From positions 1 to 30,738 of the forward strand of contig DATLDK010000107.1 in assembly GCA_035525905.1 (NCBI GenBank): a stretch of DNA of 30,738 bases, given 5' to 3'. Under the pieces are notes generated by a model, which was not told the origin of the DNA, made no database searches, and saw only the letters and a list, made by a program, of their open reading frames with translations. This document shows, one piece after another, positions 22,641-30,121 of this stretch. The translations under genes were made by a program, and so were the position numbers. Position 1 is the first letter of the stretch; the number at the start of each line of letters is the position of its first letter. Source of the stretch: Gaiellasilicea sp035525905 (lineage in GTDB: Bacteria > Actinomycetota > Thermoleophilia > Gaiellales > Gaiellaceae).

Positions 22641-24266
22641 TCAGGCTTTGACGATCACGAGCTTGTAGCGGCCCGCCCCGCGGCTACCGAGCTTCACCTG
22701 GACGTAGTAGGTACCGGTCTTGGACGCGCGGTAGGACAGGTTCTCCACCGGCCCGGGCCGGGCCGACTGGCGCACGACTCGGCCGACCGAGGCGAGATCG
22801 TCGACTCTCTTCGTGCCGGAGCTCCAGAGGATCAGGTTGGTGTCGTGCCCGGCAGGCCCACGCACGCTCATGTAGACCGGCTGGCCACGCCGAAGCCGGA
22901 CCGCGTAGACGTCGTTCTGGTCGTCCCAGAAGTCGAGCGTGGCCTCGAACCGGATCGTCTGGCCCCAGAGGGGCGCGGCCTGTGCGCCCGCATCGTCGTT
23001 CGGCTCCAGCCGGTCACGCGCCGGAATCTGGCCCGAGAGCTGGCGCAGCGCCGCCGTGACATCCAGGCGCCCCCAGCCCGAGAGCGCGTCGCGCTGCAGC
23101 GGGCAGGAGCGGCAGCCCGTCGCCGCGCTGACGTCGCGCGCCGTCCGGGTCAGCAGAGCCGTCACCTGCTCGGCTCGCAGGTTCGGCCGGACTGCGAGGA
23201 GCACTGCGGCCGCAGCGCTGACCTGGGGGGCGGCGAAGGACGTTCCCTCTCCTTTGCGGAAGTCGGCGAAGTCGTCGTTCGCGCAGGTCGAGTAGCCCTG
23301 GTCGACGCACTCCTTCGAGCCCATGGTCAGGTCGAGGGGGAACGTCGACACGATCGCCTGGCCGGGCGCAGTGATGTCGTTGTAGATCTTGTCCCGGTTC
23401 GAGAACGCCGGCACCGAGCCGTCGCGGCCGAGAGCGCTGACTCCGAGCACGTGGGGGAGGGCGGCCGGATAGCTCGCGTACGGCCAGGGCGTCGGCGGCA
23501 CCTCGTCGCTGTTGCCGACCGCCGCCACGATCACGACGCCCTTACCGTACGCCCAGGCGACCGCGGCCGCTTCGAGCGGGGAGAACGCATCCCGATCGGG
23601 CTCACGAGGGTCGCGGAACCCGCCCAGGCTCATGTTGATCACGCGCGCACCGCGCTCGACGGCCCAGTGGATGGCCTTGACCTCGGCCTCGACGTCGATC
23701 AGGTCGTCACCGTTCACGACCTTGGCGACGAGCAGCTCCGCGGAGGGCGCCATGCCCGCGATACCGACCCCGTTGTCGACTCCGGCCGCGATCAGACCGG
23801 CGACGAAGGTGCCATGGCCCTGCGAGTCCGTCCGCGCCGAGCCGCCGACGAAGCTCTGCGCATCGGCGATCTTGCCCGCGAACTCGGGATGGGTCGCATC
23901 GATCCCCGAGTCGATCACGGCGACCCTCACCGCGGCGAGCGGCGGTGAGGGGGACGCGTCCCAGAAGTCGAAGGCGCGGTTCACGGCCAGATGCCACTGC
24001 TTTAGCGGGTCGTTCGGGACCCAGGCCGGCCGGCGTGTGCCCAGCCGCTCCACGTACGTCGCGCCCGGCAAGGAGGAGAGGCGGGGCGCCCGGTCGCGCT
24101 CCACCAGGACCGCGGGGAGCGGCGCGAGGCTCTCCGCATTCGCACCGAGGGCGCGCTGCACTCTCGGCAGGTCCGCGGCCGAGGCTGCGCCGACGGCGTA
24201 GCGGGCAGCGTGCGCGCTGGGGGCGAGCGCTGCGGCAGCGAGACAGATGAAAGCGAAGCGGATCAC
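22641..24266 (-). CDS. Secreted subtilisin-like serine protease (S8) with C-terminal PPC-like domain
   Basis: 541 aa from a GTG that overlaps the SpoIID-like stop as GTGA; the much longer in-frame extension lies over that gene and is false. Signal peptide 1-20 (FICLAAAALAPSAHA). Catalytic triad Asp119 (VAVIDSGID), His151 (DSQGHGTFVAG) and Ser343 (GEGTSFAAPQVS), with oxyanion Asn252 (AAVGNSDE). Residues 21-110 resemble an inhibitor-like prodomain. Four Cys occur in the core (KECVDQG, YSTCAND and CRSCPL), possibly disulfide pairs. The C-terminal 115 residues (from about RLEPNDDAG) are a beta-rich PPC-type domain with GTYYVQVKLGS, common in exported subtilases. Probably a cell-envelope protease; the target is unknown. 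Confidence 0.93.
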   Translation of the reverse strand: MIRFAFICLAAAALAPSAHAARYAVGAASAADLPRVQRALGANAESLAPLPAVLVERDRAPRLSSLPGATYVERLGTRRPAWVPNDPLKQWHLAVNRAFDFWDASPSPPLAAVRVAVIDSGIDATHPEFAGKIADAQSFVGGSARTDSQGHGTFVAGLIAAGVDNGVGIAGMAPSAELLVAKVVNGDDLIDVEAEVKAIHWAVERGARVINMSLGGFRDPREPDRDAFSPLEAAAVAWAYGKGVVIVAAVGNSDEVPPTPWPYASYPAALPHVLGVSALGRDGSVPAFSNRDKIYNDITAPGQAIVSTFPLDLTMGSKECVDQGYSTCANDDFADFRKGEGTSFAAPQVSAAAAVLLAVRPNLRAEQVTALLTRTARDVSAATGCRSCPLQRDALSGWGRLDVTAALRQLSGQIPARDRLEPNDDAGAQAAPLWGQTIRFEATLDFWDDQNDVYAVRLRRGQPVYMSVRGPAGHDTNLILWSSGTKRVDDLASVGRVVRQSARPGPVENLSYRASKTGTYYVQVKLGSRGAGRYKLVIVKA

Positions 24267-25852
24267 GGCACCTCGAGTTGCCCCGATAGCCCCTCGGCGA
24301 AGCCCTGCACCGGTGCGGTCCGGGCGCGGTAGACGCCGGGCTGGGGTGCGAGCGCGGTGAAGCGTCCCGTCTCGTCGGCGGTCGCCTCGAGCACCGTCGC
24401 CCAGGTCCCGTCCAGAAGCTGCTGAACCTCGACCGACGTACCCCCGGTGAGTGGCTTGACCGTCCCCGACAGGTTCCGAGCGGTCGCCGCAAGACGTACG
24501 AGCGGCGCCACGGGAACCTTCAGCACGGGGCCTGCGACCTTCCCCGCGGAGATGCGAAAGCTCGTCGGCGCGAGGAGCTTCACCTTGACGCTGAGCCCTG
24601 CAAGCGGCCGCCAGGCGCCGTCGCTGCGCTGGCTGAGCACCGCTCCCTTGATGCCCTGGGCCTTGCCGGCGATCGCGAGCGGCTTGCCGAACACCGCGGT
24701 GCCGCCGGGACGCGTCAGGGAAAGGGAGCCCCAGGAGGTGATCCAGGTCGACCGGAGTCCCGTAGCCGCGCGTAGGGCCGCTCCCGAGACCGTCGCAGTC
24801 CCGGACGCGGTCACTGCCTGCACGCTGACGACCCGGCCCGATGCTCCGCGTGTCAACTTCAACGCAGTCACCGGCGAGCGGAGCTTCAGCCCCTTGCGGA
24901 TGGCTGACTCCGGGATCGGCGTCGGCCCCCAGCGGTTGACCGGTGAGAGCGCGCTGTGGGGGTCGTCGACGGCGGTCAGGTACGGCACCGCCTTGCCGAA
25001 CACCTCCTCCGCGGCGAGCGTCTTCCCGCCGGACGTGGAGTGGAACAGCGCGTCGATCGGCTTGCCCTCCCAGAGCAGGACCTCGGCGGCAGTTGCCTCG
25101 ATTGCCGCGGTCGCAGCCGGATGCTCCGCTCCGACACCTCCGTAGACCTGGCTGCGCACGTCCGCGTACAGGTCGAAGCCCTTGCCTCCGAGCCGGTGCG
25201 CCAGGGCGTACGAGCGGGCGGCGACTGCCTGCGCCTTCAGGGCCTCGGCCGGCCACGCGCTCGGCATCTCCCGAGGGACGACGCCTGCGAGGTACTGCTC
25301 GAGCCCGATGCTGTTGATCGCGCTGAGCTTCTGGCCGTTGACCCCGACCTCGAGCTGCCCCCGATAGGCGTGACCGCCGTCGAGCGAGAGGGGACTGCTG
25401 CCCGGGAGGAAGAGAATCGGCCCCACGAGCTCGGTCGGAGCGCCGTTGACGCTGACGCGCAGCTTGGGGCCGAGCACGACGTCGCCCGCCTGGAGCGGGT
25501 AGGTCTTGCCGAAGAGGTCGCGGACGCGGAACGGCACGGGGGAGCTCACCGTGAGGCTCGCTCTGGACTCGGCGACGAGCACGCGCACACGGGCTACGGG
25601 TGCCGGACCGAGCTCCGCACCCGTGTAGAAGTGGGCGAGAATCTGGTCGTAGGTCCAGCCGTCGTTCGCGTACCCGAGCGCGCCGTACTGGCTCATGCCG
25701 ACTCCATGTCCCCAGCCGCGGCCGCTCGCGACGAATGTCGTGGCCGTCACGGGCGCCAGCGCGGGAGCGGGCGCACGGGGGCCTGCCGGCGCGGAGACCG
25801 CGAACGTCAGCCCGAGACAGATGAGTGCGAAAAGCGTTCGCCGCATGGGCAT
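24263..25852 (-). CDS. Secreted SpoIID/LytB-domain protein
   Basis: 529 aa; ATG at 25852, with a second ATG two codons on as an alternative. Signal peptide about 1-22 (TLFALICLGLTFAVSAPA). The SpoIID catalytic region is clear: LEQYLAGVVPREMPSAWPAE, with Glu195 in the place of the SpoIID catalytic Glu, followed by LKAQAVAARSYAL and YADVRSQVYGG. FHSTSGGKT (about 269-277) is also family-typical. The motif GRGWGHGVGMSQYGA, which ends SpoIID of Bacillus, is at residues 44-58 here, a permuted order also known for actinobacterial LytB-like proteins. The last 130 residues look like Ig-like beta repeats. SpoIID cuts glycan strands; a peptidoglycan remodelling role is likely. Sporulation need not be inferred. 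Confidence 0.88.
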   Translation of the reverse strand: MPMRRTLFALICLGLTFAVSAPAGPRAPAPALAPVTATTFVASGRGWGHGVGMSQYGALGYANDGWTYDQILAHFYTGAELGPAPVARVRVLVAESRASLTVSSPVPFRVRDLFGKTYPLQAGDVVLGPKLRVSVNGAPTELVGPILFLPGSSPLSLDGGHAYRGQLEVGVNGQKLSAINSIGLEQYLAGVVPREMPSAWPAEALKAQAVAARSYALAHRLGGKGFDLYADVRSQVYGGVGAEHPAATAAIEATAAEVLLWEGKPIDALFHSTSGGKTLAAEEVFGKAVPYLTAVDDPHSALSPVNRWGPTPIPESAIRKGLKLRSPVTALKLTRGASGRVVSVQAVTASGTATVSGAALRAATGLRSTWITSWGSLSLTRPGGTAVFGKPLAIAGKAQGIKGAVLSQRSDGAWRPLAGLSVKVKLLAPTSFRISAGKVAGPVLKVPVAPLVRLAATARNLSGTVKPLTGGTSVEVQQLLDGTWATVLEATADETGRFTALAPQPGVYRARTAPVQGFAEGLSGQLEVP

Positions 25853-25953
25853 GGACCCCGCCGTTGAGGCTAGCGGAAGGAATCTCCTGCTTCGGCCGTC
25901 TTTACCGAACCTTCAAGCGTTTTCCGCCGGTCTCAGGCGGGCAGTTCGTCACA

Positions 25954-27399
25954 GTGGACGACAAAGGAATACTCCCGCCCCGATACGAGCATCCCGAGCA
26001 GATCGCCCGCGGCGGCATGGGTGAGATCTACCGGGCCAAAGACGCGCACCTGGCGAGAACGGTGGCCGTCAAGGTCCTCTCGGACCGTTTCGCCCACGAC
26101 GAGGCGATCCGCGCCCGCTTCACGCGCGAGGGACTGGCGGTGGCTCGGCTTTCGAACGCGCCCAGCATCGTCACGATCTTCGACGTCGGCGAGCACGGCG
26201 GACGCCCCTACATCGTCATGGAGTATCTCCCGGGCGGTTCGCTCGCCGATCGGCTCGCCAGCGAGGGCGCGCAACCGCTCGGCCGGGCCCTCGAGTGGAT
26301 CCGCGAGGCCGGCATGGCCCTGGATGCCGCTCACGCCAGCGGGATCGTTCACCGCGACGTAAAGCCGGGCAACCTGCTGCTCGACAACGAGGACCGCGTC
26401 AAGGTGGCGGACTTCGGCGTCGCGAGCGCCGCGCACCTCGCTTCCTTCACCGAGGCGGGCACGGTGGTCGGAACGGCCGGGTACATCGCTCCCGAGCAGG
26501 CCCGGGGTGAGACGGCGACCTCCGCGAGCGACCGCTACGCCCTCGCGGTCGTTGCCTTCGAGCTGCTCACCGGCAGTCGGCCCTTCGGGCGCGACACGCC
26601 GACCGCGGAGGCGATGGCGCACGCGAGCGCGCCGATCCCGCCCGCCTCCGACCACAACCCGTGGCTGCCCGCCGAGGTCGACGACGTGCTCGCACGCGGG
26701 CTCGCGAAGCAACCTGAGCACCGGTTCGCATCGTGCGCCGACTTCGTCAACGCGCTGCGCGACGCACTCGACCGCGCGGCCGGAACGACGTTCGTCGCCG
26801 CTCAGGCGCCGGCACTGCGGCCGCGAAGCCGGAGCCGCCTGCCCATGGTGCTCGCGCTACTCGGCGCGCTGGTGCTCGCCGGCGTGGTCGCGGCCGCGCT
26901 CCTCGCCGGGGGCGACGGAACACCGGAAGGAACCCTGGCCGCTGTCCCGACCACGGTCACGCTCGAGGGAAGGACGGTCGTCCAGACCGTGACGACCGTA
27001 GCCAAGCCGACCACCGCACCGGCGACGACGACAGCGCCGACGACTGCGCCGGAGCCGGCGACAGTGCCCACGACGGCGCCCACGACCGCAGCCGCCGCGA
27101 CCACCACAGCACCGGCCCCCACGGGCGGCAGCCCCTCGCGGCTCAACGACCAGGGTTACGAGCTGATGAAGGTCGGCGACTACCAGGGAGCCCTCCCCCT
27201 GCTCGAGCAAGCGGTCTCGGGACTCTCCGGCTCGGGCCAGATCGCCGAGGCCTACGCGAGCTACAACCTGGCCTACACCCGCCTGGCGCTCGGCTCGTGC
27301 GACGGCGTGCTCGAGCTGCTCGACAGATCGGAGCAGGTGCAGGGCGAGAGGAAAGAGATCACGCGCCTACGCAAGGATGCGGAAAAGAGCTGCGGCTAG
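25954..27399 (+). CDS. Transmembrane Ser/Thr protein kinase with extracellular TPR-like domain
   Basis: 481 aa from the GTG at 25954; an upstream in-frame ATG overlaps the divergent SpoIID gene and adds no domain. Kinase domain about 8-275: Gly-loop IARGGMGEIYRA (17-27), ATP-anchoring Lys40 (VAVKVL), HRDVKPGN (133-140, Asp135), DFG (153-155), and IAPEQARG. This is the PknB type. One membrane helix spans about 297-319, followed by a Thr/Ala/Pro linker (351-389) and a C-terminal TPR-like domain (SRLNDQGYELMKVGDYQGAL onwards) with two Cys at 449 and 480. The usual PASTA repeats are missing. It lies between the two envelope genes and rmlB and shares the CTAG stop with rmlB. Confidence 0.9.
   Translation: MDDKGILPPRYEHPEQIARGGMGEIYRAKDAHLARTVAVKVLSDRFAHDEAIRARFTREGLAVARLSNAPSIVTIFDVGEHGGRPYIVMEYLPGGSLADRLASEGAQPLGRALEWIREAGMALDAAHASGIVHRDVKPGNLLLDNEDRVKVADFGVASAAHLASFTEAGTVVGTAGYIAPEQARGETATSASDRYALAVVAFELLTGSRPFGRDTPTAEAMAHASAPIPPASDHNPWLPAEVDDVLARGLAKQPEHRFASCADFVNALRDALDRAAGTTFVAAQAPALRPRSRSRLPMVLALLGALVLAGVVAAALLAGGDGTPEGTLAAVPTTVTLEGRTVVQTVTTVAKPTTAPATTTAPTTAPEPATVPTTAPTTAAAATTTAPAPTGGSPSRLNDQGYELMKVGDYQGALPLLEQAVSGLSGSGQIAEAYASYNLAYTRLALGSCDGVLELLDRSEQVQGERKEITRLRKDAEKSCG
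27004..27120 (+). repeat. Thr/Ala/Pro-rich low-complexity linker coding region
   Basis: A run of near-repeats encoding PTTAP, TTTAP and TTAPEP units inside the kinase gene, between the membrane helix and the TPR-like part. It reads as an extended wall-spanning stalk, possibly O-mannosylated as in other Actinomycetota. The length may vary between strains. Confidence 0.75.
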
Positions 27400-28388
27400 G
27401 ACGCGGCGAGGCGTGCGGCGTACTGCTTCTCGTAGTACTCGCGGTAGTCGCCTGACTTGATCGGCTCCCACCAGCTCCGGTTCGCGAGATACCAGGCGAC
27501 CGTGTCCGAGATTCCCTCCTCGAACCGCTTCTGCGGCTTCCAACCGAGCTTGCGCAGCTTGGACGTGTCGAGCGAGTAGCGGCGGTCGTGTCCGGCGCGG
27601 TCCTCGACGTGGCGGATCAGCGACTCGCTTGCTCCCGTGAGCCTGAGGATGTGGCCCACGATCTCGATATTCTCGCGCTCGTCGTCGCCGCCGACGTTGT
27701 ACACCTCGCCCGGCTCGCCCTCCCGCAGCACGAGCTCGATCCCGGCGCAGTGGTCGTCCACCCAGAGCCAATCGCGGATCTGCTTGCCGTCGCCGTAGAC
27801 GGGCAGCGGCTCGCCCTGAATCGCGTTCGTCGTCATCAGCGGGATCAGCTTCTCCGGGTACTGGTTCGGCCCGTACGTGTTCGAGCCGCGCGTGATCGAG
27901 GCGTTGACCCCGAACGTCCGCGCGTACGCGGGAATGTGGAGATCGCCTGCCGCCTTGGCGACGCTGTAGGGGCTGGACGGCTTGACCGGATCGGTCTCGG
28001 TGGCCGAGCCGCCGGCGCCGAGGTCGCCGTAGACCTCGTCCGTCGAGACCTGGACGAAGCGCGCGCCCGTGCGGCGGACTTCCTCGAGCAAAACCTGCGT
28101 CCCGAAGAACTCCGTCCGGCCGAAATCAGTCGCGCCGAGGATCGACCGGTCGACGTGCGTCTCGGCCGCGAAGTTGACGATCGCATCCCAGCCCGCCGCC
28201 GCCTCGGCGACGATGCTCGGGTCGCAGATGTCGCCGACGACCAGCTCGATCCCGGTGCCGTCGAGGTTGGCGGGGTTGCCGGAGTACGTGAGCTTGTCGA
28301 GCACGCATACGTCGTCGCCGGAGGCGAGCAGCCGCTTGGCGAAGTGGGATCCGATGAACCCGGCCCCGCCCGTGACGAGCACACGCAT
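27396..28388 (-). CDS. rmlB: dTDP-glucose 4,6-dehydratase RmlB
   Basis: 330 aa, ATG start. Extended short-chain dehydrogenase/reductase: NAD motif TGGAGFIGSH (6-15), STDEVYGDLG with the acid-base Asp117-Glu118 pair, and catalytic Tyr141/Lys145 in SSPYSVAKAAGDL. RSILG, TRGSNTYGPNQYPEKLIPL and DWLWVDDH further on are RmlB-like. It converts dTDP-glucose to dTDP-4-keto-6-deoxyglucose, step two of dTDP-L-rhamnose synthesis. Last gene of the minus-strand rml cluster, separated from rmlD by an SRPBCC gene. The stop codon overlaps that of the convergent kinase within CTAG. Confidence 0.94.
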   Translation of the reverse strand: MRVLVTGGAGFIGSHFAKRLLASGDDVCVLDKLTYSGNPANLDGTGIELVVGDICDPSIVAEAAAGWDAIVNFAAETHVDRSILGATDFGRTEFFGTQVLLEEVRRTGARFVQVSTDEVYGDLGAGGSATETDPVKPSSPYSVAKAAGDLHIPAYARTFGVNASITRGSNTYGPNQYPEKLIPLMTTNAIQGEPLPVYGDGKQIRDWLWVDDHCAGIELVLREGEPGEVYNVGGDDERENIEIVGHILRLTGASESLIRHVEDRAGHDRRYSLDTSKLRKLGWKPQKRFEEGISDTVAWYLANRSWWEPIKSGDYREYYEKQYAARLAAS

Positions 28389-28397
28389 GCGGAAAGG

Positions 28398-28868
28398 CTA
28401 CGTGACGGCCAGGAGATTCGCCCCCAGCAACTGGGCCAGCCCCTCGCCGCCCTGGTGCATGACAACGTTGTGGTTCCAGCGGAAGACGGGCCGGGCCACG
28501 GGCGCCGCCACGTTCATCCAGACCTGCGTCGTGCGGACGTTCCACTCATAGGTGACCGTCGTCTCGCGCTCGCCGAAGAAGCGCCAGCGGCCGGTCCCGG
28601 CGAGCTCGCCCTGCGCGTCCGCCTCGATCAGATCCCGCGCCTCGATGCGCGTGATCCGCGTCTCGAAGCGGACCGGATAGGGGATGACGCTCCGCCACTC
28701 GTGCCGGTAACGCGCCCCGATCCCGTCGGCGTCGCCTGACTCGACCTGCTCGACGCGACGAACACCCCGCCACCAGTCGGGCCAGCGCTCGAGCTCGTAG
28801 ATCGCGTCCCACACCTGCTCGCGCGACGCGTCGAGGATCCACGTGGTCAGGAAGGAGTAGCTCGCCAC
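28398..28868 (-). CDS. SRPBCC-fold (polyketide cyclase/dehydrase-like) protein
   Basis: 156 aa, GTG start six bases after the rmlD stop. The opening SYSFLTTWILDASREQVWDA and IYELERWPDWWRGVRRVEQV are typical of the START-like SRPBCC fold, which forms a hydrophobic cavity for ligands. Helix-rich end NHNVVMHQGGEGLAQLLGA. No catalytic residues can be assigned and no signal peptide is present, so the protein is cytoplasmic. The ligand is unknown. Placed between rmlD and rmlB on the same strand with short gaps (6 and 9 bp), it is surely co-transcribed with the rhamnose genes, but a link to sugar biosynthesis is not established. Confidence 0.82.
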   Translation of the reverse strand: MASYSFLTTWILDASREQVWDAIYELERWPDWWRGVRRVEQVESGDADGIGARYRHEWRSVIPYPVRFETRITRIEARDLIEADAQGELAGTGRWRFFGERETTVTYEWNVRTTQVWMNVAAPVARPVFRWNHNVVMHQGGEGLAQLLGANLLAVT

Positions 28869-28874
28869 CGCGGG

Positions 28875-29663
28875 TTACGCGAGCGCCGCGAGGCAGTCAC
28901 GCAGCCCTGCGCGCCAGTGCGGCAGCGTCGGTGCACCCTTCTCGCTGCGGAGGACGGAGTACGCGGGCCGCTGCGCCTTCCGCGGCGGATGGAGATCGCC
29001 GGTCGCGATCCGGCGCACGCGCGTCTCGAGACCCGCCTCCTCGAAAATCGCCTCGGCGAAATCCGCCCACGTCGCGTCCCCCTCGGCGGCGACGTGGTAG
29101 ACGCCGTACGGCAGCTGCAGGACCTGCCGCGTGGCGGCTGCGAGATGACCCACGTAGGTGGGCGAGCCCCGCTGGTCGTCGACGACGGAAACCTCGTCTC
29201 GCTCGGCCGCCAGCAGCAGCATCGTCCGCAGGAAGTTGTGACCCGTCGGCCCGAAGAGCCAGGAAGAGCGCACGATCCAAGCCTCGCTGCCCGCCGCCGC
29301 CTCGCCGTGCAGCTTGGAGCGGCCGTAGGCCGACTGCGGGTTCGGACCGTCGGACTCGACGTACGGCTGACGCTTGCCGCCGTCGAAGACGTAGTCGGTT
29401 GAGTAGTAGACGAGCGGGGCGCCGAGCGAGGCGACGTTCGCGGTACCCCCGACGTTGACGGCGGCCGCGCCCTGCGGATCCTCCTCGGCACCGTCGACGT
29501 TCGTCCAGGCCGCCGCGTGCAGGACGACGGCCCCAGGGTCGAGGCCGTCAGGCGGCGGCAGGGTCACGTCCCACTGCTGGCGGGTGAGAGCGGCCACGCC
29601 CGTTCCGGCGAACTCCTGCGCCAGGGCCTGGCCGAGCTGGCCGCCGGCTCCCGTTACGAGCAC
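28875..29663 (-). CDS. rmlD: dTDP-4-dehydrorhamnose reductase RmlD
   Basis: 262 aa from the GTG at 29663, which opens the Rossmann motif LVTGAGGQLGQAL (2-14) and overlaps the rmlC stop by 10 nt; a longer frame across rmlC is rejected. RmlD marks: AAWTNVDGAEEDP (51-63), YYSTDYVFDG (86-95), Tyr113/Lys117 in SAYGRSKLHGE, and RSSWLFGPTGHNF. It uses NAD(P)H to reduce dTDP-4-keto-L-rhamnose to dTDP-L-rhamnose, the last step of the pathway. Length is slightly below the usual 280-300 residues but no motif is missing. Order here is rmlA, rmlC, rmlD, SRPBCC, rmlB. Confidence 0.92.
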   Translation of the reverse strand: MLVTGAGGQLGQALAQEFAGTGVAALTRQQWDVTLPPPDGLDPGAVVLHAAAWTNVDGAEEDPQGAAAVNVGGTANVASLGAPLVYYSTDYVFDGGKRQPYVESDGPNPQSAYGRSKLHGEAAAGSEAWIVRSSWLFGPTGHNFLRTMLLLAAERDEVSVVDDQRGSPTYVGHLAAATRQVLQLPYGVYHVAAEGDATWADFAEAIFEEAGLETRVRRIATGDLHPPRKAQRPAYSVLRSEKGAPTLPHWRAGLRDCLAALA

Positions 29664-30121
29664 GCCTGCAGGTCCCGATCGGAGAGGATCGGCGACTCGG
29701 TGCTCCAGAGGTGCTTGACGCGCGGATCGGCCCAGCAAAGGCCCTGCTCGTCCGGGGCAGCCGGGTCGTACTCCTCGGTCACGTGGTAGCAGAACAGCAG
29801 ATCGGTGAGCGCCTCGAAGCCGTGCGCATGGCGGCCCGGGATATAGATCGCGACCGGGTTCAAATCGCCGATGTCCTCGGTGAAGCTCTCCCCGGAGCTG
29901 CGGTCGAGCACGACGACGCGCGCGGTACCCCGCAGGCAGACGAAGAGATCGTCCTGGCCGCGCTCGTGGTAGTGGAGGCCGCGGATGACGCCCTGCCGTG
30001 AGAAGGAGACGTTCGTCTGGCGCGTCGGCTTCGGCAGGAGGCTCTCGCGTCGGATTTCCGCGAACCAGCCGCGCTCGTCCTCGAAGCGTCGCAGGGGGAT
30101 CCGGACCAGGCCGTCGATCAT
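29654..30121 (-). CDS. rmlC: dTDP-4-dehydrorhamnose 3,5-epimerase RmlC
   Basis: 155 aa from the ATG at 30121, which overlaps the rmlA stop as ATGA; the longer frame over rmlA is rejected. Cupin-fold epimerase: FEDERGWFAEI (13-23), QTNVSFSRQGVIRGLHYHE with the catalytic His50, the core VAIYIPGRHAHGFEAL, and EEYDPAAPDEQGLCWADP (116-133), which carries the catalytic Tyr118. It inverts C3 and C5 of dTDP-4-keto-6-deoxyglucose. The C-terminus is shorter than in the 180-residue enzymes of enterics, seen also in other actinobacterial RmlC. Its stop lies inside the rmlD start region. Confidence 0.92.
   Translation of the reverse strand: MIDGLVRIPLRRFEDERGWFAEIRRESLLPKPTRQTNVSFSRQGVIRGLHYHERGQDDLFVCLRGTARVVVLDRSSGESFTEDIGDLNPVAIYIPGRHAHGFEALTDLLFCYHVTEEYDPAAPDEQGLCWADPRVKHLWSTESPILSDRDLQACS

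Noticed and set aside
22631..22643. TGAGGCGGCCTCA as a bidirectional terminator
   Set aside because: The near-palindrome has a one-base centre and no adequate loop or T-run; it simply holds the two convergent stop codons.
24267..25256. Long N-terminal extension of the subtilase
   Set aside because: It is an out-of-frame reading of the SpoIID-like gene; the GTG at 24266 is directly followed by a signal peptide and overlaps the upstream stop as GTGA.
27004..27120. Tandem repeat as a CRISPR-like or mobile repeat
   Set aside because: It is in-frame low-complexity coding for a Thr/Ala/Pro linker, with no spacer structure.
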